From contig NZ_JACHJQ010000001.1 of NCBI RefSeq assembly GCF_014203735.1, forward strand, positions 1,165,269 through 1,229,268: a DNA stretch of 64,000 bases, read 5' to 3'. Under the pieces are notes generated by a model that saw nothing but the letters and a program-made list of their open reading frames with translations, did not search any database and was not told the origin of the DNA. Source of the stretch: Actinophytocola algeriensis (GTDB lineage: Bacteria > Actinomycetota > Actinomycetes > Mycobacteriales > Pseudonocardiaceae). Of this stretch, positions 50,338 through 60,700 are shown in pieces (position 1 is the stretch's first letter; every line of letters begins with the position of its first letter). A program made the position numbers and the translations under genes.

Positions 50338-51725
50338 GTCATGTCGTCGTCATCGGTGGTGGCGTTTCCGGGCTGGTGACCGCCTACCGGCTGCGGCAGC
50401 GGCTCGGGCCGTCGGCGCGGTTGACGGTGCTGGAGCAGTCGTCGCGGCTGGGCGGGAAGCTGCGGACCGTCGACCTCGACGACGTGCCGACCGACGTCGG
50501 CGCGGAGGCGTTCGTGGTGCGCAACCCGGCGGCGGCGCTGCTGGTCGAGGAGCTGGGGCTGTCGATCGTGCACCCGACTGCCGCGTCCGCGACCATCCGG
50601 GCCGGTGGCACGACGGCCGGGCTGCCGAGGCGGACCTTCCTCGGCGTGCCCGCCGGGCCGGACGCCGTGCGGGCCGTGCTGTCGGCGGACGCGGTCGCGC
50701 GGGTGGCGGCGGAGTCGTCGCTGCCACCGCTGTCGTTGCCGGACGGCGAGGACGCGTCCGTCGGGGAGCTGCTGGCGTCACGGCTGGGCCGCGAGGTGGT
50801 CGACCACCTGGTGGAGCCGCTGCTGGGCGGCGTGTACGCGGGCCGTGCCGACCGGCTGGGCCTGCGCGCGACGATGGGCCCGCTGGTGGCGGCGCTCAAC
50901 GAGAAGGGCTCGCTGACGGCCGCCGCCGACTCGCTGGCGCCACCGCCCGGCGCGCCACGCAAGCCGGTGTTCGGGGCGCTGCCCGGCGGGATGCGCACGC
51001 TCATCGACGCGCTGGCGGACCAGTCGAAGGCCGAGATCCGGCTCGGCACGACGGTCCGCCGGCTGGAACGCCCTGAACGCGTCTTTCAGGGCCGGTGGCG
51101 GGTCGAGGTGGGGCCGGTGCCGCGGCCCGAGTTCCTCGAGGCCGACGCGGTCGTGGTGGCCGTGCCGCCGCCGGCCGCGCGGAAGCTGCTCGCCGACGTG
51201 GTGCCCGCCGCGTCCGCCGCGTACGGGCGGATCGACGTCGGGTCCATGGCGGTCGTGAGCATGGTGCTGCCGTCGGACATCGCCCTGCCGGACGCCAGCG
51301 GGGTGCTGCTCGCCGTGGGGGAGCACCACCGCGACGGCACGCCGTTCACGGCGAAGGCGTTCACGTTCACCTCCCGCAAGTGGGGCGGCGACCGGGTGCG
51401 GCTGCGGGCGTCCGTGGGGAGGGTCGGCGAGGAGCGGACCCTCCAGCGGGACGAGGACGCGCTGCTGGCCGACGTCCTCGCCGACCTGACCGAACTGTCC
51501 GGTGTCGAGGCCGAGCCGGTCGCGTGGACGGTCACCAAGTGGGGCGGCGGGCTGCCGCAGTACGGGGTCGGCCACGGGCGGCTCACCGCCGAGATCGAGC
51601 GGGCCGTCGCGGCCGTGCCGGGCCTCGAGGTGACGGGTGCGGCGTTCCGCGGCGTTGGCATCCCGGCCTGCGTGGACGCCGCGAGCGCCGCGGCGGAACG
51701 GGTCGTCGACCACCTGGCAGTATGA
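50334..51725 (+). CDS. hemG: Coproporphyrinogen III oxidase, HemY/CgoX type (annotated hemG)
   Basis: FAD enzyme of 463 residues. The dinucleotide fold is [19 protein letters not shown] at residues 4-22; [12 protein letters not shown] and [12 protein letters not shown] follow; the second FAD contact [19 protein letters not shown] is at the C-terminus. In actinobacteria this enzyme acts on coproporphyrinogen III in the coproporphyrin-dependent route, which fits the adjacent hemQ. The ATG overlaps the hemE stop. A 23-base palindrome at 51070-51092 adds an in-frame segment (RPERVFQG) between two conserved strands, which looks like an inserted repeat. Confidence 0.92.
   Translation: MSHVVVIGGGVSGLVTAYRLRQRLGPSARLTVLEQSSRLGGKLRTVDLDDVPTDVGAEAFVVRNPAAALLVEELGLSIVHPTAASATIRAGGTTAGLPRRTFLGVPAGPDAVRAVLSADAVARVAAESSLPPLSLPDGEDASVGELLASRLGREVVDHLVEPLLGGVYAGRADRLGLRATMGPLVAALNEKGSLTAAADSLAPPPGAPRKPVFGALPGGMRTLIDALADQSKAEIRLGTTVRRLERPERVFQGRWRVEVGPVPRPEFLEADAVVVAVPPPAARKLLADVVPAASAAYGRIDVGSMAVVSMVLPSDIALPDASGVLLAVGEHHRDGTPFTAKAFTFTSRKWGGDRVRLRASVGRVGEERTLQRDEDALLADVLADLTELSGVEAEPVAWTVTKWGGGLPQYGVGHGRLTAEIERAVAAVPGLEVTGAAFRGVGIPACVDAASAAAERVVDHLAV
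51070..51092. repeat. Palindromic element inside hemG
   Basis: GCCCTGAA-N7-TTCAGGGC forms an eight-bp stem within the hemG coding sequence. The same arms appear in the hairpin at the dxs stop (37403-37423), so this seems to be a dispersed palindrome tolerated in frame. Confidence 0.65.
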
Positions 51726-51729
51726 GGTC

Positions 51730-52419
51730 ATGGCCCGCCTGAACTACAACGAGCTGAACGACACGATCCGCTACACCATGTGGTCGGTGTTCAGCGCTTC
51801 GACGCCGCTCGGGGACAACCGCGACACCGCGGCCACCGAGGTCCGCGAGTACCTCGACGGCCTGGAGGACAAGGGCGTCGTCGTGCGCGGCGTGTACGAC
51901 GTGGCCGGTCTGCGCGCGGATGCCGACTACCTGATCTGGTGGCACGCCGAGGAGATCGAGCAGCTGCAGACCGCCTACGCCGGGTTCCGCCGCACCGCGC
52001 TCGGCCGCGCGTCGGCGCCCGTGTGGAGCCAGGTCGCGCTGCACCGGCCCGCCGAGTTCAACAAGAGCCACGTCCCGGCTTTCCTCGCGGGTGAGGAGCC
52101 GAGGAAGTTCGTGTGCGTGTACCCGTTCGTGCGGTCGTACGAGTGGTACCTGCTCCCCGACGAGGAGCGCCGCGGTATGCTCGCCGAGCACGGCAAGATG
52201 GCCAGGGACTACCCGGACGTGCGCGCCAACACGGTGGCGTCGTTCGCGCTCGGCGACTACGAGTGGATCCTCGCCTTCGAGGCCGACGAGCTGCACCGGA
52301 TCGTGGACCTGATGCGTCACCTGCGGGGCAGCACGGCACGCAGGCACGTGCGGGAGGAGATCCCGTTCTACACCGGCACGCGCGTCGCCCCCGCTGAACT
52401 GGTGGCGAGCCTGCCGTAG
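51730..52419 (+). CDS. hemQ: Coproheme decarboxylase (HemQ/ChdC)
   Basis: Chlorite-dismutase-family enzyme of 229 residues that converts coproheme to haem b using H2O2, the last step of the actinobacterial pathway. The proximal haem ligand is His154 ([13 protein letters not shown]), and the catalytic Tyr is probably Tyr131 in [12 protein letters not shown], 23 residues earlier as in other actinobacterial ChdC proteins. It starts four bases after hemG (GAGG overlaps the hemG stop) and its own stop overlaps the CoA-transferase start, so all are coupled. Confidence 0.95.
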   Translation: MARLNYNELNDTIRYTMWSVFSASTPLGDNRDTAATEVREYLDGLEDKGVVVRGVYDVAGLRADADYLIWWHAEEIEQLQTAYAGFRRTALGRASAPVWSQVALHRPAEFNKSHVPAFLAGEEPRKFVCVYPFVRSYEWYLLPDEERRGMLAEHGKMARDYPDVRANTVASFALGDYEWILAFEADELHRIVDLMRHLRGSTARRHVREEIPFYTGTRVAPAELVASLP

Positions 52420-53576
52420 TGGCCGCGTACCGGGTCACCGAACTCGCGGCCACGTGCGTGACGATGGCGACGCGGGCCACAGGCGAGCTGTGGGACCGAA
52501 CGATGCCCCCGGTGGACCCCGGCCACGCGTTCGAGTCCTTTCGCAGCGAACGGCACACACAGGTGGTGGGTTCGCCCGCGACCCCGTTGTGGGCCCCGCT
52601 GTCGGGCGACTACCGGGCCGAGGACGGGTGGGTGCGCCTGCACGCGAACTACCCGCACCACGCGGCCGCGATCCACCGGGCGCTGGGTGGTTCTCCTTCG
52701 GATTCGGTGGCCCGCATGCCTGCCGTGGCGGTCGAGGACGCGGTGCTGGCGTCGGGTGGCGCCGCCGCCGCGTTGCGCACGCGTGCGTCCTGGCTCGCGG
52801 CCCAGGGTTCGTGGGTGCGGCAGGAACCGTTGGTGGGAATGGAGAATCTCGGTTCCGGTGCGCCCCGGTCGCGGGCCGGGGACGCGCCGCTGGCAGGGGT
52901 GCGGGTCCTGGACCTCACGCACGTGATCGCGGGCCCGGTGTGCGGCCGGGTGCTGGCGGCCCACGGCGCGGATGTCCTGCACGTGACGCCGCCGGGCTGG
53001 CCGGTGCTGCTGGACCTGGTGCGGGACACGGACTTCGGCAAGCGGCAGTGCACTGTGGACCTCGACGGCGTGCGCGCGCTGGCCGCGTCGGCGGACGTCT
53101 TCGTGCAGTCGTACCGGCCGGGTTCGCTGGGTTTCAGCGCCGCCGACCTGCCGGGGACCGTGGTGGTGAGCCTGTCCGCGTACGGCCACACGGGTCCGTG
53201 GCGCGACCGCCGCGGCTTCGACAGCCTGGTCCAGATGTCGACCGGCATCGCGGCGGGTGACCCGCCCGTCCCGTTACCCGCGCAGGCGCTGGACCACGGC
53301 ACTGGCTGGCTGGCGGCGTACGGCGCGATGACGGCCCTGGCCCGCGGCGGCTCGTGGCACGTACGCGTTTCCCTTGCGAGAACAGCGGAATGGCTCCACG
53401 ACCTGGGGCAGGGTGGCTCGGTATCCGAAGTGGACCCGACGCCGTGGCTGACCGAAACGGACAGCGGCTTCGGTCGTCTGCGACACATCCGAGTCCCGGG
53501 GGCGACGGTCGAGCTGTCCGGCCCGCGTCACCCGGGCGGCGACCCACCCGCGTGGTGGCCAAGGGGTGAACCGTGA
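52419..53576 (+). CDS. CoA transferase family III (CaiB/BaiF-like)
   Basis: Protein of 385 residues with the family III CoA-transferase core: VLDLTHVIAGPVCGRVLAAH (substrate-binding and the region of the catalytic Asp), HGADVLHVTPPG, VFVQSYRPGSL and VVVSLSAYGHTGPWRDRRGF. The N-terminal 130 residues seem to be a second, degenerate half, as in fused family III enzymes. The acyl substrate is unknown. The GTG overlaps the hemQ stop (TAGTG), but a haem role is not implied. The downstream phosphodiesterase gene overlaps by four bases. Confidence 0.82.
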   Translation: MAAYRVTELAATCVTMATRATGELWDRTMPPVDPGHAFESFRSERHTQVVGSPATPLWAPLSGDYRAEDGWVRLHANYPHHAAAIHRALGGSPSDSVARMPAVAVEDAVLASGGAAAALRTRASWLAAQGSWVRQEPLVGMENLGSGAPRSRAGDAPLAGVRVLDLTHVIAGPVCGRVLAAHGADVLHVTPPGWPVLLDLVRDTDFGKRQCTVDLDGVRALAASADVFVQSYRPGSLGFSAADLPGTVVVSLSAYGHTGPWRDRRGFDSLVQMSTGIAAGDPPVPLPAQALDHGTGWLAAYGAMTALARGGSWHVRVSLARTAEWLHDLGQGGSVSEVDPTPWLTETDSGFGRLRHIRVPGATVELSGPRHPGGDPPAWWPRGEP

Positions 53577-54318
53577 TCCTCGCGCACATCAGTGACCTGC
53601 ACATCGGGCAGGAGCGCAACGACGGTGGGGCCAGGGCGTTGCGGCGGGCGCGGGAGACCGTGGACCGGCTCAACCGGATCGACGGCGAGGTCGACGCCGT
53701 GCTCGTCACCGGGGACCTCGCCGATCACGGGCTTCCCGAGGAGTACGCGACCGTCCGGGAACTCCTCGCCACCCTGCGGTTCCCGGTGCTCGTCTGCCCC
53801 GGCAACCACGACGACCGGACCGCCTATCTCGCGGAGCTCCTCCAGGAGCCGCACGAGGACGGGCCGGTCAACCGGGTGCACCGGCTCGCCGGGTACACGA
53901 TCGCCATGTGTGACTCCAGCATCCCGCGAAGGGACGAGGGGTTCCTCGACGACGACACGCTCACCTGGCTCGACAAGGTCCTCGCCGAGACCGAGGACCC
54001 GGCACTGGTCTGCTTCCACCACCCGCCGGTGGAACTGCGGGTACCGTTCATCGACGGGATCATGCTCCAGGAGCCGGGGCGGCTCGCGGACGTCCTGCAC
54101 GGGCACGACAACGTGCGGGCGGTCCTCTGTGGACACGCGCACACCGGGGCCACGACGACCTTCGCCGGCGCCCCCTGGTGGTGGCGCCCGGCGTGGTCTC
54201 CACTGTGGTGCTCCCCTTCGAGAGCGATGACGTGATCGACTACGGCCTACCGCCCTCGGTCGCCTTCCACTTCCTCGACGGCGACCGAGGGCTGGTCACT
54301 CACTTCCGGAGCTTGTAG
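53573..54318 (+). pseudogene. Calcineurin-like phosphodiesterase (CpdA/Rv0805-like), 3'-frameshifted
   Basis: Metallophosphoesterase of the cyclic-nucleotide type. All metal motifs are intact: HISDLHIG, LVTGDLADHG, PGNHDD, FHHPPV and GHAHTGA. After GHAHTGATTTFAG the frame runs out as WWWRPAWSPLWCSPSRAMT, ending at 54235. If one C is restored in the C5 run at 54171-54175, the frame reads PLVVAPGVVSTVVLPF and ends at 54318, matching the usual C-terminus. So one C has been lost, or it is a homopolymer sequencing error. The core domain might still fold. It overlaps the end of the convergent subtilase gene. Confidence 0.8.
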
Positions 54319-57300
54319 GCCCTCAGCACGGTTTCCGTCACCGTGCCACCGTCGCGGGTGGTGGCTGTCGCGCGCAGCGACACCGAGTCCGCGCCGCTCG
54401 GGTGGTACAGGACCGCCACCGCGTTCAGGATGGTGGTCGCCCGCTTCCAGGTCCTGCCCTCGTCGTAGGAGACCTCGACCTTCAGTGAACGCGGGCGGTC
54501 GGCCGCCCCGTTCCCGTTGCGCTGCAACGACACCGGCACCAGGAACGGCACCCCAGCCGGGGCGGAGTTGGCGGCGTCCAGCTTGGGTGTGAACCGGATC
54601 GCGGACGCCGCGATCGGTGCCGGCTCGTTGCCCTCGACGAACGCGGACCGGAACGTCCACTCCGCGCTGACCGTCGAGCTGACGTCGAACACGTCGGCGG
54701 GCCGGTTGGCCGTCACCACCACGCGGTACTCGCTGTCCTCAGCGGGCACCGCGAAGTACGCGGACGGCTCGTCCGCCTCCCCGATCAGTTCGCCGTCGCG
54801 GTACAGCCGCAACGACGCCGACTCGGTGAGCGAGAAGCCCGCGTTGCCCGCGGCGTCGGAGAACAGCGGCGGCTGGATGATCAGGTCGTTGGCGTACCGG
54901 TAGATCCAGCCACCCGGGAACCCGTCGTTGGTGAACGCCGGGCTGAACACGCCGTGGTTGAACGACGTGCGGTAGGTCTTGCCCGCGCGGTACACGTGGT
55001 ACGGCGAGATGAGCTGGGACTCCTGGTCCTCGCCGTTGTACTGGTTGAGCATGCCCTGCCACTGCACGCCGTCGGTCGTGACGTACTCGTTGCGCTGCCC
55101 CGGCAGGTCCACCGGCGTCTCGACACCGAACACGAACCCATCGCCCTCCGTCGGCGACGGGAACACGACCTTGCCGCCGGTCCGGCCCGGTGTCGGCGCA
55201 CCGTGGTCGGCGCGGATGGTCGCGACGTCCTTCTTGGTGACGACCTTCGTGAAGCCGGTCGGCATGGCACCCTGCGGGAACCACGCGAGGCCGTAGTACG
55301 ACCCGTCCGCCGAGGACCACTGGGAGTTGATCTTCGCGGTGAACTGGCCCGGCAGCGCCTCACCGAGGTGCGCGGTCCAGATGCGGCTCAGGTCGTCGGT
55401 CAGGAACGCGGACCCGAGGCCACCGGAGTCGGTGATCAGCGAGTAGCCGATGTCACCGAGCAGCAGCTCGGCCGCCGCCGGTGGGGTGACGTCGATCGGC
55501 TTGGCGGCACGCGCGTCCGTCGTGACCGTCATGTCCTTGTCCACCACCAGCTTCGGCTGGATCAGCAGGCTGATCCGCTGGTCTGCCTCACCGCCCTCGA
55601 ACACGGCGTTGTCGAGCAGGTAGGTGCCCTTCGGTACGCGGACCTCGATGCTGCCGTCCTCGTCGTACGGCGTCAGGAACCGGGGGCTGTCGATGCCGTA
55701 CAGCAGCAGGCCGTACTCGGCCGTCGGCGCACCGGTCGAGTCCAGCGTGTTGACCGTCAGGTTGTAGCTCTCGACCTCGCGGTCCAGGGCCACCGGTGTG
55801 CGCGTGACGGAGTCGCCCGCCGTCGCGGTGACCGCGGCGGAGTAGTAGCCGTCGACGTCGCCGACGCCCGCGTCACCGGTGACGGTGACCTCGGCCGTAC
55901 CACCGGCGGGCACGGTGACCTCGCCTGTGCTCAACGTGAACATGCCCTCGGGCGCGTCCGTGTCGAGTGTCAGCGCGAGGGTCACGTCCGCGTCGCCGAG
56001 GTTGCGGTAGGTCAGGGGTTTGCCGACCGGCACGTCGTCGTCGTGCGGCCACTGGATCGTGCCGATGCTGACGCTCGTCGGCTCGGACACCACGGTCTGG
56101 GTGATCGCGCGGGCGACGTCGACGCGGCCGGAACCCTGCTCGAACGCGGTCAGGTCCGGGTGCGGCTTCGCCGAGCCCGACAGAACCGCCTTCAGCTGCG
56201 CACCGGTGTAGTCCGGGTGCTGCTGGGCCAGCAGTGCGGCGGCACCCGCCACGTGCGGTGTCGCCATGGACGTGCCGGACAGGGCCGTGTAGCCGGGTTC
56301 GACCTCCGGGCCGATGGTGCCGTCGGCGTGCAGTGCCGCCACGATCTCCACGCCGGGCGCGGTGACGTCGGGCTTGATCGCGCCGTCGCCGACCCGCGGG
56401 CCGCGGCTGGAGAACGGTGCCAGGTTGTCGTCGCGGTCGACGGCACCGACGGTGAGCGCGGCGTCCGCGCTGCCCGGGGAGCCGATGGTCGCGTCGCTAC
56501 CGGAGTTGCCGGCCGCGATGACGAACAACGTGCCGTACTCGGCGGAGAGGTTGTTGACCGCCTCCTCCATCGGGTCGACCCCTGGCGTGTCACCGCCGCC
56601 GAGCGACATGTTGGCGACGTCGGCGCCCTGCTCGGCCGCCCACTCCATGCCCGCGATGATCCACGACTCGAGGCCGCCGCCGAAGTCGTCCAGCACCTTC
56701 GCGTCGAGGATCTGCGCGCCGGACGCGACGCCGCGGTACTTGCCGCCGGACTTCGCGCCGGTGCCCGCGACGGTCGACGCGACGTGCGTGCCGTGGCCGA
56801 AGTGGTCGACGTTGTCCGGTGCGTCGGAGAAGTTCGCCTCGGCGATCTCGCGGTCGGCGAGGTCGGGGTGCGTCTGGTCCACGCCGGTGTCGATCACCGC
56901 GACCTTGATGCCGGCACCGGTGTACCCGGCGTCCCATGCCGCGGGGGCGCCGATCTGCGGAACACTGTGGTCCAGCAGGGCTTTCCGCTTGCCGTCGAGC
57001 CAGATCTTGCTGACGCCGCGGGCACGCGTGAGGTTCTGCCACGCCTCGCCCTTGGCCGCCTCGTAGGCGTAGCCGTCGACGCTCGGCAGCGCGCGCCCGG
57101 TGGTGGCGACGCGGTTCGCGCCCTGACCGGTGACGATCAGCGGCACGGTGGCGCGCTTGTCGTAACCGAACTCCTGCAGGGTCTTGAGGTCGAACAGTCG
57201 CCGGTCCACCCGGCCCTGCCCGACCGCGGTGATCGCGTCGGCGGGAATCACGTACTGGTGGTCGGCGGTCTTGTGCACCGAGAACCGCATGCCGTCGCGG

Positions 57301-57479
57301 CCTGGTCCCGGCCGGACCGACTTCGGTTCTCCCCCTTGGAGAACGACCTGGTCACCCGTGACGAGTGTGATCGTCGATGTTGGCAGGCCGGCCTGTCGTG
57401 GCCGCGCCTGTGCGGTCGCTGCGGGAGCGGTGGCGACCACCAGCCCCATCACGACGACACCGACTCCGATTCTTCGCAC
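54300..57479 (-). CDS. Secreted S8 family subtilisin-like serine protease
   Basis: Extracellular protease of 1059 residues. Signal peptide at residues 1-27 (VGVVVMGLVVATAPAATAQA), then an I9-like propeptide (TITLVTGDQVVLQGG). The catalytic triad is Asp197 (AVIDTGVDQTHPDL), His229 (HGTHVAST) and Ser404 (SGTSMATPHVAG), with oxyanion Asn near 325 (VIAAGNSG). The 600-residue C-terminal part is beta-rich, with repeats of the type seen in Streptomyces large subtilases. GGAGG eight bases before the GTG at 57479 sets the start. It is a tandem duplicate of the next gene upstream, with which it is co-directional but separated by a strong terminator. Confidence 0.92.
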   Translation of the reverse strand: MRRIGVGVVVMGLVVATAPAATAQARPRQAGLPTSTITLVTGDQVVLQGGEPKSVRPGPGRDGMRFSVHKTADHQYVIPADAITAVGQGRVDRRLFDLKTLQEFGYDKRATVPLIVTGQGANRVATTGRALPSVDGYAYEAAKGEAWQNLTRARGVSKIWLDGKRKALLDHSVPQIGAPAAWDAGYTGAGIKVAVIDTGVDQTHPDLADREIAEANFSDAPDNVDHFGHGTHVASTVAGTGAKSGGKYRGVASGAQILDAKVLDDFGGGLESWIIAGMEWAAEQGADVANMSLGGGDTPGVDPMEEAVNNLSAEYGTLFVIAAGNSGSDATIGSPGSADAALTVGAVDRDDNLAPFSSRGPRVGDGAIKPDVTAPGVEIVAALHADGTIGPEVEPGYTALSGTSMATPHVAGAAALLAQQHPDYTGAQLKAVLSGSAKPHPDLTAFEQGSGRVDVARAITQTVVSEPTSVSIGTIQWPHDDDVPVGKPLTYRNLGDADVTLALTLDTDAPEGMFTLSTGEVTVPAGGTAEVTVTGDAGVGDVDGYYSAAVTATAGDSVTRTPVALDREVESYNLTVNTLDSTGAPTAEYGLLLYGIDSPRFLTPYDEDGSIEVRVPKGTYLLDNAVFEGGEADQRISLLIQPKLVVDKDMTVTTDARAAKPIDVTPPAAAELLLGDIGYSLITDSGGLGSAFLTDDLSRIWTAHLGEALPGQFTAKINSQWSSADGSYYGLAWFPQGAMPTGFTKVVTKKDVATIRADHGAPTPGRTGGKVVFPSPTEGDGFVFGVETPVDLPGQRNEYVTTDGVQWQGMLNQYNGEDQESQLISPYHVYRAGKTYRTSFNHGVFSPAFTNDGFPGGWIYRYANDLIIQPPLFSDAAGNAGFSLTESASLRLYRDGELIGEADEPSAYFAVPAEDSEYRVVVTANRPADVFDVSSTVSAEWTFRSAFVEGNEPAPIAASAIRFTPKLDAANSAPAGVPFLVPVSLQRNGNGAADRPRSLKVEVSYDEGRTWKRATTILNAVAVLYHPSGADSVSLRATATTRDGGTVTETVLRAYKLRK

Positions 57480-57675
57480 CCCAGACACCTCCGTGGTTGC
57501 GCGCGAAGGGGTGCCCGGCAACGGTCATGGCGATACGCCTGACCGTGTGCGAAGTTATGTGGTTGTGCCGCCGTTGCCCCCAGCGCTCGTGCGTCCTCGC
57601 AAGGTATCGGTAGACCGAACGGGGGACAATAGGCCGAATGAAGGACGAAGTGAGCAATTCACTTACCTCTCCGTG

Positions 57676-57717
57676 ACCGGTCCGCGCCGGGGACTGGGTG
57701 CCCCGGCGCGGACCGGT
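57676..57717 (-). terminator. Terminator between the two subtilase genes
   Basis: ACCGGTCCGCGCCGGGG (57676-57692) pairs perfectly over 17 bp with 57701-57717, loop eight bases, just past the stop of the upstream subtilase gene on the minus strand. Confidence 0.82.
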
Positions 57718-57722
57718 TCGGC

Positions 57723-60700
57723 TCACGGCCGCAGCTTGTAGGCGCGGATGATGGTTTCCTTCAGGGTGTTCCCGGCGCGGTCGGTCGCGGTCGCCCGCAG
57801 CGACACCGAGGTCGCGTCCGCCGGGTGGTGCAGCACCGCGGCCACGTTCAGCAGCGTCTCCGCCTTCTGCCAGGTTGCGCCCTCGTCGTAGGACACCTCG
57901 ACGGTCAACGACTTCGGCCGCTCTTCCGCACCGGAACCGTTGCGCTGCAGGGACAACGGCACGACGAACGGCGCACCGGCCTTCGCCGTGTTGTTGTCGT
58001 CGAGCCGTGGCTGGAAGCGCAGCGCGGACGCCGTCACCGGGGTCGGTGTGTCCTCGTCCACGTAGGCGGAGCGGAAGGTCCACTCCGCGGTGACCGCCGT
58101 GCTCACGTCGAACGGCCCGGTGGGCCGCTCGGCGGTCATCACCAGCCGGTACGCGCCATCGGCCGAGGGGACCTCGAACGAACCGCCCGTGTAGGGCGTC
58201 TCGCCGACGAGCTGTCCGTCCCGGTAGAGGGCCGTCGACCCGGTGTGGGTGGAGCTCCCGGTGTTGCCCGCGCTGTCGGCGAACAGGGCGGGCGAGATGT
58301 GCAACTCGTTGCCCAGCCGGAAGATCCGGCCGCTGCCCGGCAGGAGGTCACCGGTCAGGGACGGGCCGAACACCGCGCGGTTGAGCGATATGTCCGCGGT
58401 TCTGCCCGGCAGGAAGGTCCGGAACGGCGTCATGTACCAGGACTCGAAGCCGACGCGCAGGGACGACTGCCATGCCGTGCCCTCGGTGGTCACGTACGAG
58501 GTTTGCGTGCTGGGCAGCGGCACCTCCCAGCCAGGGGTCCACACGAACGCCTCGCCTTCGGTCGGTGCGGGCGTCTGGAGCCACTCGCCGGTGCGGTCGG
58601 GTGCTGTCGAGCCGAGCTTCGTGCGCAGCTTCGCCAGCTCGTCGAGGCGTGGTGCCGCGACCCACCCCGTGGGCATCCGGCCCTGGGGGAACCACACGAG
58701 GCCGTACTTCGTCCCGTCGGTGCTCCGCCAGTGCGTGTTGATGCCCGCGACGAACGTGGTGCCCGGCAACGGATCGCCGATCGAACCGGTCGAGACCCGT
58801 TCCACCCCTTCCCACAGCAGGATCGACGACCCGGCACCGCCCGGCAGGGTGTAGCCGATGTCGGCGAGCCCGAGCGTGGCCCCGCCCGGTGGCGTGATGG
58901 CGATCGGCTTCGTCGTGCGCGCGTCGGCGGTGAGGTGCACGTCCTCGTCCAGCACCACGTTCGAGCCGACGAGGAAGTTCCAGTGGTCGCCGTCGCTGAA
59001 CATCACGTCCAGCACGTAGCGGCCCTTCGGCACCCGGGCCCCCACGCTGCCGTCCGGGTCGAACAGGCGGATCGTCTGGTAGGTGTCGATGTTCAGCAGG
59101 CTCGCGCTGTAGTCGCTCGCCGGGGCGCCGGTCAGGTCGACCAGGTCGAGCGTCAGGTTGTAGCTCTCGACCTCGCGGTCCAGCGAGAACGGGGTGCGGA
59201 CCGTGGTGCCACCCGCGGTCGCGACGACGGTGCCGGAGAAGGTGCCGTCGACGTCGCCCGCGCTGCCGTCACCGGTGACCGTCACGTCGGCCGCGCCGCC
59301 CGCCGGGACGGTGACCTCGTTGGCACTCAAGGAGAACATGCCCCCGGGGGCGTCGGTGTCGAGCGTGAGTGCCAGCGTGACGCCGGTGTCGCCGGTGTTG
59401 CGGTAGGTCAGCGTCTTCGCGATCGGTGCGTCGTCGTCGTGCGGCCACGCGACCGTGCCGAAGCCGAGGCTCGTCGGCTCGGCGACGACCTGCTGCGTGA
59501 GCGCGCGGGCCACGTCGATCCGGCCGGCACCCTGCTGGAACGGGGTGAGCCCGGCGGTCGGCTTCGCGGACGCGGTGAGCAGCGCCTTGAGTTGTGCGCC
59601 GGTGTAGTCCGGGTGCTGCTGTGCCAGGAGTGCGGCCGCGCCCGCGGCGTGCGGGGTGGCCATGGAGGTGCCGGACAGCGAGGTGTAGCCGGGTTCGACC
59701 TCGGGACCGATGGTGCCGTCGGCGTGCCGTGCGGCCACGATGTCCACACCGGGTGCGGTCACGTCCGGCTTGACGGCTCCGTCACCGAGGCGGGGGCCGG
59801 GGTTGGAGAACGGCGCGAGCTGGTCCTCGCGGTCGACCGCGCCGACCGTGAGCGCGGCGTCCGCGCTGCCGGGGGAGGACACCCGTTCGCCGTTGTTGCC
59901 GGACGCGATCACGAACAACGTGCCGTGCTGCTCGGACAGCGAGTTGACCGCCGCCTCGAGCGGGTCGATGCCCGGCGTGTCCGTGCCGCCGAGTGACAGG
60001 TTCACGATGTCGGCGCCCTGCTGGACCGCCCACTCCATGCCCGCGACGATCCCGGAGTCCGTGCCCCAGCCCCAGTCGTCGAGCACCTTGCCGTCGAGGA
60101 TCCGCGCGCCGGACGCGACGCCGCGGTACTTGCCACCCGACTTCGCACCGGTGCCCGCGATCGTCGAGGCGACGTGCGTGCCGTGACCGGCGTGGTCGAC
60201 GTTGTCGGGGGAGCCGGAGAAGTCGGCCTCAGCGATCTCGCGGTCGGCGAGGTCGGGGTGCGTCTGGTCGACGCCCGTATCCAGCACGGCGACCGTCACG
60301 CCAGCACCGGTGAAGCCCGCCTCCCACGCGGCGGGTGCGCCGATCTGCGGCACGCTGTGGTCGAGGGTGGCCTTCCGCTTGCCGTCGAGCCAGATCTTGC
60401 TGACGCCGCGGGCACGCGAGAGGTTCTGCCAGGCCGCGCCCTTGGTGGCGGTGTAGGCGTAGCCGCCGACGCTGGGCAGCGCGCGGCCCGCGGTGGCGAC
60501 CCGGCTCGCGCCCTGGCCGGTGACGATCAGCGGAACGGTGGTGCCGCGGTCGTAGCCGAACTCCTCGAGCGTGGTCACGTCGAACAGCCGCCGGTCGATC
60601 CGGCCCGCGTTCACCGCGGCCTGCGCGTCGGCGGGGACGACCGTGAGCTGGTCGCGGTCGCGGTGGACGGCGAACGTCATGCCCTCGCGGCCGGGACCCG

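Noticed and set aside
52419-53576. CoA-transferase gene as an extra haem-pathway enzyme
   Set aside because: It overlaps hemQ and is probably co-transcribed, but its motifs are those of acyl-CoA transferases and no haem step needs such an enzyme.
54954-57542. Plus-strand open frame of about 860 codons opposite the first subtilase gene
   Set aside because: It is rich in Arg, Gly, His and Val with no domain pattern, and lies wholly antisense to a gene with intact catalytic motifs. Long shadow frames are normal at this GC content.
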